This document shows positions 9,211-16,437 of a stretch of DNA of 59,309 bases, in pieces. The notes below the pieces were generated by a model. The model saw nothing but the letters and a program-made list of their open reading frames with translations, was not told the origin of the DNA and made no database searches. Source of the stretch: an uncultured Bacilli bacterium. GTDB lineage: Bacteria; Bacillota_I; Bacilli_A; RF39; UBA660. The stretch lies in NCBI GenBank assembly GCA_934167825.1, contig CAKPLY010000005.1:1-59309 (forward strand). The letters run 5' to 3'. Each line of letters opens with the position of its first letter. The stretch's first letter is position 1. A program made the translations under genes and the position numbers.

Positions 9211-9837
9211 CTAATCAAGTTTTATATTTTTAATATCAATTAGTTTATTTTCATCATCAAATACTAATTTAAATGTTTCACAATAATTAAAATATCCATC
9301 TAATATTATTTCGTTTTTAAAAATATATCTTAACTTGTCATCAACAATATTGACATCACACCACTTTTTTAATAAATATGAAATTGCAGTTCCATGACTA
9401 ACAATAGCTATTCTCTTATTAGGATATTCATTTAATATTTTCATAATTACAGAGTACATTCTTTCTCTAACTTCTTTTTGATTCTCACCATTATTAAGTT
9501 TATAATTTTCATCTAAAAATTGTTTTCTTTCAAAATTATCTGGTAACTCATCCCAAGAATCAATACCGAATTTTCTCTCACCTAAATCACTAATAATATT
9601 TATTTCTAAATTATTTTTTTCAGACAAATATTTTGCAGTTTGTATAGTTCTAACATAATTTGATGAAAATATAATATCGATATCATCAAATTCCTTTTTA
9701 TTTAATTTTTCTTTGGCAATTTGTTCTCCCTCAATTGAAAGAGAAGACTTTTCATTTTGCAATTGTAGATTATCTTTATTAAAAGTGTTATTAACTTTCA
9801 TTGGCTTTGAATGCCTAATTAAATAAATAGTAGTCAT
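9211..9837 (-). CDS. Histidine phosphatase family protein (copy 1)
   Basis: 208 residues. The phosphoglycerate-mutase-like fold is shown by the N-terminal LIRHS motif with the phospho-accepting His at residue 9, an Arg at about 63 (SSNYVRTIQTAKYL), Glu in GERKFG, and a second His in AIVSHGT (about 148). Substrates of this family range from sugar phosphates to nucleotides and proteins and cannot be told from sequence. The ATG overlaps the stop of the broken gene upstream (TAATG). It is paralogous to the protein at 11853-12491. Confidence 0.85.
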   Translation of the reverse strand: MTTIYLIRHSKPMKVNNTFNKDNLQLQNEKSSLSIEGEQIAKEKLNKKEFDDIDIIFSSNYVRTIQTAKYLSEKNNLEINIISDLGERKFGIDSWDELPDNFERKQFLDENYKLNNGENQKEVRERMYSVIMKILNEYPNKRIAIVSHGTAISYLLKKWCDVNIVDDKLRYIFKNEIILDGYFNYCETFKLVFDDENKLIDIKNIKLD

Positions 9838-10268
9838 TATTTTATAATTACCTTTCCATCTGAATTACAAATATAAGCATTTGGTATTAATTGCTTTATT
9901 TCCTTTAATTTAGATTGATCTTTTTCGTATTCTCTTCCTACTAATATTCCTTCAATTAAATTAGATGGTACACCAAATAAAATAGCACTTTCTCGATCAG
10001 TAAAGAAATCATCTTTATCTTTTCTATCTACAATAAACTTTTCGTAATAATCTGGATTAACAAATTCTTTGACATCTTCATCACTAATACCATTTGATAA
10101 AATATCACCTTTAAGTAATTCTTTTATTACATCATTATTACCATTAAAAATAATTCCAACTTGAACTTTATTTTGAACTAAACTTGGTAAAAACCTAGCC
10201 TCTTTAGTTTGTTCCATATACCATCTAAAGCAAAGATTTGTATCTATCGTATTCATAATGTTTTTCAT
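9837..10268 (-). pseudogene. Broken gene, 3' part (possible ADP-ribosyltransferase-like protein)
   Basis: This 143-codon frame is the end of a gene that starts at 10666. The frame is open upstream of its ATG to 10316 (reading IDGEKIKTSVIPYNEMKN) and then meets a stop. The preceding part of the protein (10310-10456) is in another frame and ends EYKK-stop. The two join in a run of six A (minus strand, 10313-10318), where one extra A would restore the frame. Visible stretches include RWYMEQTKEARFLPS and ESAILFGVPSNLIEG. It is either a pseudogene or affected by a sequencing error in the A run. Confidence 0.65.
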
Positions 10269-10456
10269 TTCATTATACGGAATTACAGATGTTTTTATTT
10301 TTTCACCATCTATTTTTTATATTCAATCGTACCACCACTATAAAAATTAATATAATCTTTTAATAAACAATCTTCTTTCAAATTCCAAACACCAACGGAA
10401 CTCGGATATTTAGATAATCTACCATCTATAAACCAACTAGATATTAATTCATCTTT

Positions 10457-10666
10457 TTATATGCCCTTTAAACCATCAATATTTTTATATGTTCCGTGTA
10501 ATAAAGTACCTTTTCTTAAATATACATCATCACCAATAGAATATTTGGATTGTGGAATATTATATTTCTTTGCATTATAATAATTATTTATTTGATTTAT
10601 CATAATCTTTTTTGAATTATCTTTTAATTTATCTTGTGCTATTTTTATATAATCATCTTTATTCAT
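10457..10666 (-). pseudogene. Broken gene, 5' part with in-frame stop
   Basis: Starts MNKDDYIKIAQDKL and reads 69 residues to a TAA at 10457-10459. The same frame then continues for 48 codons (KDELISSWFIDGRLSKYPSS and onward) to a second stop at 10310-10312, after which a frameshift leads into the 9837 frame. Together they make a protein of about 275 residues. The motif LLHGTYKNIDGLKGI followed by ELISS resembles the His-x-Thr entry of ADP-ribosyltransferase-fold proteins (DarT, KptA and related toxins), a weak assignment. The ATG overlaps the end of the upstream phospholipase-like gene by 8 bases. Confidence 0.6.
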
Positions 10667-11375
10667 TATTAACACCAACCTCTCGTATTTTATTGATGAC
10701 CATTTCTATACACTCTTCCATAATCGTATCTAATTCTTTTTTAGTAAAGAGTTTATAATTATGCTTAAATAGTTTTTCTGATAAACTTAACCTATTGAAT
10801 TTAGCAAAATCATTTTTCAAATAATTAAATCTATAATCTATAAGTTCATCAGTTAAAAATTTATCTTTTAAATAAACAGCATTTTCTTTTACTAAATTGA
10901 TATTTTGAGGAATAGAAACACATCCATCATTAAATAAGTATTTACCATACAATTCAAAATCTCTGTGTTTGTATTTTCGTTTTAGTCTTTTTTTATCATC
11001 TATATCAATCTTCAATATTTTGTTATTAAATCTTATACCAATAATATTGTTATTATCATCTTGCACCCATTTAGAAGTATAAACTTTTTCATTATAGAAT
11101 TGATCTGTTAGCAAATGAGAATAGTAACCTAATATTAGTGGATTATTTAATTTTTCCTTATATTCATTTAAAAAGTTCTTTATATCTATCATCTTTTCTT
11201 TTGGAACAGTAGGAAAAGGTAATTTTTCATTATAGTAATGTGCTTCATACCTCGTTATTGCAGTACCTTTATCTACATCTGGTATCAAATTACCATATAA
11301 AAATAAATCATCATTTAATTTTAATTTTTTATTTACCTTTTTAGCAATTGCTAAATGTACAGACCAACTTGGCAT
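10659..11375 (-). CDS. Zinc-dependent phospholipase C-like protein
   Basis: 238 residues. The N-terminus MPSWSVHLAIAKKV with GNLIPDVD at about 28-35 and GYYSHLLTD at about 103-111 matches the alpha-helical, His/Asp-rich zinc-dependent phospholipase C / P1 nuclease-like family common in Clostridia and Bacilli. The His and Asp residues would be metal ligands. There is no signal peptide, so it likely acts in the cytoplasm and its true substrate is unknown. It lies between the HIT protein and the broken gene in the same direction. Confidence 0.75.
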   Translation of the reverse strand: MPSWSVHLAIAKKVNKKLKLNDDLFLYGNLIPDVDKGTAITRYEAHYYNEKLPFPTVPKEKMIDIKNFLNEYKEKLNNPLILGYYSHLLTDQFYNEKVYTSKWVQDDNNNIIGIRFNNKILKIDIDDKKRLKRKYKHRDFELYGKYLFNDGCVSIPQNINLVKENAVYLKDKFLTDELIDYRFNYLKNDFAKFNRLSLSEKLFKHNYKLFTKKELDTIMEECIEMVINKIREVGVNNE

Positions 11376-11398
11376 ATATTCAACTCCTTTTTGTATTG

Positions 11399-11836
11399 CT
11401 ATTTATTTTTCATAAATTCATTTTTCATCATTTCATATATTTTTAATTTTTCTTCTTTAGTAAAAATATCTTTTTGTCTTTTAAATTTACTTAATGACCA
11501 TTTCCAAAGATTATATCCAAAATGTTTATCTTTATATTTTTTACCTAAAATTATTCTTTCACCATCATATCTAGGAATAAAATGGAAATGAACATGGGGA
11601 GTTTCTTTATCTCTGTAAGCATTATTCATTAAACATACAAAATTAAACATAGTAGCATTAAATATTTTTTTACATGTTTTTTCAAGTTCTTTTTCTATCA
11701 TACCTAACTCAGTCCACTCTTCATTAGATAAATCACTTAATGATTCTTTTTTTGAAGAAATAATACAGTCTCCGGGAAACTCTTGGCACCAGTCTACAAA
11801 TACTACTTCCCAATTTTTACTTTCATATAATTTCAT
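11399..11836 (-). CDS. HIT family hydrolase
   Basis: 145 residues. The histidine triad is plain: HVHFHFIPRY at about 80-89, with the middle His as the nucleophile that forms a nucleotidyl intermediate. The upstream half has GDCIISSK and SLSDLSNEEW typical of Fhit/Ap4A-type members. HIT proteins cleave nucleoside phosphate bonds in dinucleoside polyphosphates, AMP-lysine and similar compounds. It is cotranscribed with a histidine phosphatase (17 bases upstream) and the phospholipase-like gene. Confidence 0.88.
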   Translation of the reverse strand: MKLYESKNWEVVFVDWCQEFPGDCIISSKKESLSDLSNEEWTELGMIEKELEKTCKKIFNATMFNFVCLMNNAYRDKETPHVHFHFIPRYDGERIILGKKYKDKHFGYNLWKWSLSKFKRQKDIFTKEEKLKIYEMMKNEFMKNK

Positions 11837-11852
11837 AAGTTATCTCCCATTA

Positions 11853-12491
11853 TTAATAATTACACTCTATATAATTTACATCTATAACATTTTTGTTATT
11901 ATCAAAATTAATTCTATAAATGCTTGGATTTTTTGGAGTTCCATTTAATATTATTTTATTATTGTATTTAATATCAAAATTTTTACCATCAAACTCAAAG
12001 TGATTACAAATTGTTTTTAGATATGATAACAAAATAATTCCATGCATTACTATTGCAACTTTATTAATGTTTTTGTCTAATATATCGTTAATGAAAGACT
12101 TGAACCTAATGTCTACATCATTTAATGATTCTCCATCATTTATTTTGAATGATTTATCGTTAAAAGATATTTTGTTAAAGGATTCTGGTAAATCTTTTAT
12201 GTATTTAACTCCAAATTCTCTTTCATTAATTCTTTTATCTAATTTAATTTTTAAATTATTATTTTCTGCAAGATATTTTGCTGTTTCGATGGCACGTGAA
12301 GAATTGCTTGCATATATTTCATTTATTCCTTTTAATTCTTTAATGTTACATAATTTTTTGGCGTTTTCTTCTCCTTTAGAAGACAATATCATGTTTTTAT
12401 TATATTCAGTCCATAATACTTCTTTATAGTTTGCATAGTTATCTATTTCTACAAAGGGTGCGGAATGTCTAATTAAATAAATAGTAGTCAT
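11853..12491 (-). CDS. Histidine phosphatase family protein (copy 2)
   Basis: 212 residues, starting MTTIYLIRHSAPF, almost identical at the N-terminus to the copy at 9211-9837. The nucleophile His is at residue 9, the core Arg in YASNSSRAIETAKYL, Glu in NEREFG, and the second His in VAIVMHGII. It is the first gene of the accessory cluster and has a GGTGATG ribosome site. The two copies flank the cluster, suggesting an old duplication or two enzymes acting on related substrates. Confidence 0.85.
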   Translation of the reverse strand: MTTIYLIRHSAPFVEIDNYANYKEVLWTEYNKNMILSSKGEENAKKLCNIKELKGINEIYASNSSRAIETAKYLAENNNLKIKLDKRINEREFGVKYIKDLPESFNKISFNDKSFKINDGESLNDVDIRFKSFINDILDKNINKVAIVMHGIILLSYLKTICNHFEFDGKNFDIKYNNKIILNGTPKNPSIYRINFDNNKNVIDVNYIECNY

Positions 12492-12561
12492 TGTTATTTC
12501 ATCACCTTTCTATACGTTTTATTATTTATTTTTAGATAATTTAATTATATCATACTTAATT

Positions 12562-12592
12562 AAAAAAGCATATGATTTTATACATAATCATA
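12562..12592 (-). terminator. Terminator of the pilus operon
   Basis: Stem TATGATT / AATCATA followed on the minus strand by GC and a run of T. It overlaps the last codons and stop of the final sortase gene and marks the end of the pilus operon. Confidence 0.75.
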
Positions 12593-13156
12593 TACTCTAT
12601 TACATCTTACTGTTATTCTTTTTAGGGCTCCATAAGTACAAGTATATAGTGTTAAGTCAAAAGAACTTTCTATCATACTTGTAACTTCGGTAGGTTTTAA
12701 TTCTTCGGTTAATACTACTTTATATACATAGTTATTTCCTGATATATCTGTTATTATTATTATGTCGTCTTCTTTTAGAGATACTATTTTACCAAACTGA
12801 TTATCATAGTCATGGGCACATATTACTAAGTCATTTGTTATTATATTACCATAATATCTACATGGAGAGATTGCTAATTTATCATAGTCTGTTTTAGACA
12901 TTATTGGGAGTTTTATATTTATAGATGGTATATCTATTACTCCAATATAATCATTACCTGAGATATTTACTACTAATGATGAAGCATTATTATCATTATC
13001 ATTATTATCATTTATTTTATCTTCGATTATATTTAATATTTCACTAGAATTCTTACCTGTATTAAATTCATCATACTTATTTTTAATATATAGAGTTAAT
13101 GATAAGGTAATAAGAATTAATCCTAGTAATATTAGGTATTTACTTATTTTATTCAT
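12578..13156 (-). CDS. Sortase family protein (second sortase of the pilus locus)
   Basis: 192 residues. One N-terminal membrane helix (about 7-24), then a low-complexity Asn/Asp linker (about 48-57), then a sortase barrel. Catalytic residues are visible: His115 in VICAHDYDNQFGKI, Cys173 in LTLYTCTYG and Arg180 in LKRITVRC. The TLxTC motif is standard. It has no C-terminal membrane helix, unlike the pilin-polymerising class C sortase two genes upstream, so it may anchor finished pili to the wall. That split of labour is known in other pilus systems and is inferred here. The start overlaps the minor pilin stop by 8 bases. Confidence 0.88.
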   Translation of the reverse strand: MNKISKYLILLGLILITLSLTLYIKNKYDEFNTGKNSSEILNIIEDKINDNNDNDNNASSLVVNISGNDYIGVIDIPSINIKLPIMSKTDYDKLAISPCRYYGNIITNDLVICAHDYDNQFGKIVSLKEDDIIIITDISGNNYVYKVVLTEELKPTEVTSMIESSFDLTLYTCTYGALKRITVRCNRVYDYV

Positions 13157-14012
13157 GATGAGTCTTTTTATTATATATTATTCCTATAGTTATTAATATT
13201 AATCCTAGTAATAGTGATAATTCTATAAACATAGTATTTGTTCCTGTTTTAATTAGGGTATTTGTGTTAGTTACAATAAACGTGTATTCATAGTTTTTAT
13301 ATGTAGGAGTATAGCCTACAGGGATATCTATTTCTCTTACACTATACTTATCACTTTTTTCTATGTTTTCCCAAGTATAAGTCCAGTTATTTTCTTTACT
13401 TAGTTTTATAGTATCTATTACTTCGTTATCTTTTAGTAATTCAATGGTAACTGATTCTGGTAATTTACTTGATGTATCATTATTCCATTCTTTTTTTACT
13501 ATTATATCTATTAATTTAATTATATCTGTTTTAGGGTTAGATACTATATCATAAGTCCAAGAATTATCTATTTGCATAGGTATCATAAGTAAGAATGGGT
13601 CAAAACTAGAATATTTATCTGGTACTTTTGTTTCTTTAACTAGATATAATCCTAAGTCTAGGTTATTAAATTTTACAGTACCATTAGCATCTGTTATAAG
13701 ATTATAACTAGGTAATACTTTATCTTTTATACAATCATTTAATTCAGTAGTTACTTCTTTTAAGTCTGTTATGTTAACGTTGCAGTCTTTTAATTCATCA
13801 ATATACTTAAAAGATAAGTTATTATCTACTTCAGTAGCGTTTGCTAACTTATATATAGTAATTTCTGCATCACTTACTTTAGTATTATCTGTACTTTCCA
13901 CTAGTTCAATAGTGATAGTTCCTTTCTTGTTAAAGTCTACAATGTCTGCCTGTGCATATGTTGGAATAATTAGTAGTAATAATAAAACTATTAGATATTT
14001 AATATTTTTCAT
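13149..14012 (-). CDS. Minor/base pilin with unusual LIKTG sorting signal
   Basis: 287 residues. Signal peptide at about 1-22 (ending YAQA). A pilin N-terminal domain follows (about 28-165), with LGLYLVKETKVPDKY resembling the E-box of SpaA-type pilins. A Cna-B-like domain covers about 168-250 (IIVKKEWNNDTSSKLPESV). The C-terminus is LIKTG, a hydrophobic helix and the tail NKKTHHE, the layout of a sortase substrate but with Ile-Lys in place of the usual Pro-X of LPXTG. It sits between the two sortase genes and overlaps both, so it is probably the basal or minor subunit. Confidence 0.85.
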   Translation of the reverse strand: MKNIKYLIVLLLLLIIPTYAQADIVDFNKKGTITIELVESTDNTKVSDAEITIYKLANATEVDNNLSFKYIDELKDCNVNITDLKEVTTELNDCIKDKVLPSYNLITDANGTVKFNNLDLGLYLVKETKVPDKYSSFDPFLLMIPMQIDNSWTYDIVSNPKTDIIKLIDIIVKKEWNNDTSSKLPESVTIELLKDNEVIDTIKLSKENNWTYTWENIEKSDKYSVREIDIPVGYTPTYKNYEYTFIVTNTNTLIKTGTNTMFIELSLLLGLILITIGIIYNKKTHHE

Positions 14013-14869
14013 TATTTGTCCTCCTTTTTTGATGGATATATATATTTATCTATATTCAATTTAGTTTTTTGTACTGGTTTAAATACTATTATTAAGAGTA
14101 ATATTAATATTATTGGTATTGCTACTAGTGGGGTAACTATTAAGTTATCTATTTTAAATGCTTCAGTAGTTATATATTTCTTTTTTATATTAATATTTTC
14201 TATTCTTTTTCCTCTTACTAATAATCTATGGGTATTTATCCCGTATGGTGTACAAGTACTTAGTATTACATAGTCATTTTCATCTATTTTTAGTTCTTCA
14301 ATTTCATCAGGTTTAACTATTACTATTTTATCTACTTCATAAGTTAGTACTTTATCTAGTACTGTTATAGTAAATGTGTCTTTTAATTCTAGTTTATCTA
14401 GATCTGTAAATAGTTTTGATGAAGGAAGGCCACGATGGGCAGATAAGACACTATTGGTGTATGAGCCTCCAACAGGGAGACTTGTTCCTTCGATATGTCC
14501 TACTGAAGAAGATAATACTTCTTTACTTGTACCATGATATATTGGTAATTCCACTTTTATTTTATCTATTGTGATATAACCTATCATACCATTTAAGTTA
14601 ACATTTAATATTTCATTATAGTTACTTAATGTATCATAAGTTAAAAGTGGGTTTGATAAGTTTGCTAATTTATTATTATAATCATAGGCTTTATTAAATT
14701 CATCAGTGTAATCTTTTTTATATACGTTATCTAATAATGATTCATAGTTTGTTATTACTCTAGACTGTGTCTTTTGGTTAAAATAATCACTAATCATAGG
14801 ATATGTTAGGATTAAAATGCCTATGAAAAAGAATAAGACTAATATAAATGTTGTTTTACGCTTTTTCAT
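14012..14869 (-). CDS. Class C (pilin-polymerising) sortase
   Basis: 285 residues. N-terminal membrane helix at about 8-27 and a second C-terminal helix at about 244-263, the class C topology. Catalytic residues are His145 (LSAHRGLPSSKLF), Cys206 (LSTCTPYG) and Arg215 (THRLLVRGKR). The lid region at about 70-80 reads NPLL where class C enzymes usually have an Asp-Pro-aromatic motif. It joins pilin subunits by Lys-Thr isopeptide bonds. It follows the major pilin after an 89-base gap holding a strong hairpin (14899-14929). Confidence 0.93.
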   Translation of the reverse strand: MKKRKTTFILVLFFFIGILILTYPMISDYFNQKTQSRVITNYESLLDNVYKKDYTDEFNKAYDYNNKLANLSNPLLTYDTLSNYNEILNVNLNGMIGYITIDKIKVELPIYHGTSKEVLSSSVGHIEGTSLPVGGSYTNSVLSAHRGLPSSKLFTDLDKLELKDTFTITVLDKVLTYEVDKIVIVKPDEIEELKIDENDYVILSTCTPYGINTHRLLVRGKRIENINIKKKYITTEAFKIDNLIVTPLVAIPIILILLLIIVFKPVQKTKLNIDKYIYPSKKEDK

Positions 14870-14898
14870 AAGTATTTACCTCCCTTAAAATATTATTG

Positions 14899-14929
14899 TA
14901 CTTTGGGGAGTTTTTATATCCCCAAAGTA
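14899..14929 (-). promoter_or_regulatory. Intergenic hairpin between major pilin and sortase
   Basis: A perfect 10-bp stem TACTTTGGGG / CCCCAAAGTA with an 11-base loop. On the minus strand it is not followed by a T run, so it does not look like a full terminator. It may stabilise the pilin mRNA or cause partial termination, so that much more pilin than sortase is made. Confidence 0.6.
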
Positions 14930-14958
14930 TTTAATATCTTTTTAAGCTGAAATTTTTA

Positions 14959-16410
14959 TTATATTTCCATTTTAGAAACTCTTAATTTAGTTACTAGTAT
15001 AGTACCGAATGCTAATACTAAGATACTACCAATAGTAATAAATAATGTTGTTCCTATTCCACCAGTAGATGGAAGTTCAGTACCAGTAAAGTTTTTTACT
15101 TCTTTTACTACTTCGATAACATTAGTAGTTTCTCCAAGTCCTGTTTTTTCATTTAGTTTTACTTCAACACGACTAGTTAGCATGTTATAACCATCTGGTT
15201 GTTTAGTTTCTTCTAGATAGTATGTTTTATCACTATCTAATCCTTCTATTACTGCGGAACCTACTTTAATAGTAGTAGCTTTTGCTAACTCTTCAGTAGT
15301 TTTAGCAACTCTATATACACCAGTGCTTACTTCGAATACTTTAATTTCGTTCCCGTTAGTTTTAGCATCATATAATTTAAATTCTGCGCCAGTTAATTCT
15401 GTACCATCTTTTTTAGTTTTAACTAATTTGAATTCATAAGTATAAGTTCTTGTTTCATCTTCATTAGTTTTATTATTATCTCCATATTCTAGATATGTTT
15501 TGTTGTCATTGTGTCCACATGCATTTGGTTTACAGATAACTGCATTTTCATTTAATGTTGCAGAATATGTAACTGTTATTACTGTGTCTACTGGAACAGT
15601 AGATATATATTCATTTTTGAATCTTAATGTGAATCCAGTATTAGTATATGTTAATTCGTAGTTATCACTTGATACTTCTGTATCTCCAATAGATACTTTA
15701 ACATCTTGGTTTGGTGTTAATCCACTTGTCATTGTATCTGTTAGAACATAATTTTCTGCGCCTTTTTTTACGGTGATAGTTGTTTTATATTCTACTTTAT
15801 CTCCAATTTGGGCATTGTTTTCATCTTCCCAAGAATTTATGTCTTTTACTTTCTTATCAATTGTAGGAACGTCATTTTTTTCACTAATTGTAACATTAGG
15901 TTTAGTTGTATTTAATCCACATAATGTACCTACAGTAGAATCTACTAGATAGTAACCTAGTGGTAAGTTATCAAATACAAGTGCTGATGTACCTGCTGTT
16001 TTTTGTCCATCATTTATTATGTTTTTTTCTTTTGCGTATGCTATTGCTAGTTTAGCAAATGTACTTACATCTGCACCATTAATCCAAGTAACTACGCCAT
16101 CTTCGTCAATCTTAATATATTTGTCTTTGATTGAAGATTGGTTTATAAAGCCAGTCCATTTTGTACTAACCTTATATACAAATGCTTGATTTGTAATGTT
16201 ACCTTTGTCATCTTTGTCATAAGAATATGATTCTAGATCAAAAATTCTATAAATTGTGTAAGTTTTTCCTTCAATTGCATTATCAATAGTAATTGTGCCT
16301 TTTTCAGTTGTAGCATTACCACTTATAGTTGCAGCATTTACTATGTTTAAAGGAATTAATTGTACAAGTGCTACTAAAAGCACCAATAATGTGTTAATTA
16401 TTTTTTTCAT
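14959..16410 (-). CDS. Major pilin (SpaA/FimA type, LPSTG)
   Basis: 483 residues. Signal peptide ends near residue 26 (NAAT). Domains: an N-terminal pilin domain (about 30-175), a D2-type fimbrial backbone domain (about 185-320) and a Cna-B domain (about 325-440) with the E-box-like stretch YYLEETKQPDGYN. The sorting signal LPSTG, a hydrophobic helix and a short tail form the C-terminus. The candidate pilin-motif lysine lies in TIDKKVKD at the end of the first domain. It is polymerised by the class C sortase encoded next. The ribosome site GAGGGAG precedes the ATG. Confidence 0.92.
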   Translation of the reverse strand: MKKIINTLLVLLVALVQLIPLNIVNAATISGNATTEKGTITIDNAIEGKTYTIYRIFDLESYSYDKDDKGNITNQAFVYKVSTKWTGFINQSSIKDKYIKIDEDGVVTWINGADVSTFAKLAIAYAKEKNIINDGQKTAGTSALVFDNLPLGYYLVDSTVGTLCGLNTTKPNVTISEKNDVPTIDKKVKDINSWEDENNAQIGDKVEYKTTITVKKGAENYVLTDTMTSGLTPNQDVKVSIGDTEVSSDNYELTYTNTGFTLRFKNEYISTVPVDTVITVTYSATLNENAVICKPNACGHNDNKTYLEYGDNNKTNEDETRTYTYEFKLVKTKKDGTELTGAEFKLYDAKTNGNEIKVFEVSTGVYRVAKTTEELAKATTIKVGSAVIEGLDSDKTYYLEETKQPDGYNMLTSRVEVKLNEKTGLGETTNVIEVVKEVKNFTGTELPSTGGIGTTLFITIGSILVLAFGTILVTKLRVSKMEI

Positions 16411-16437
16411 GTTTATTTCTCCCTCTTATTTGATACT

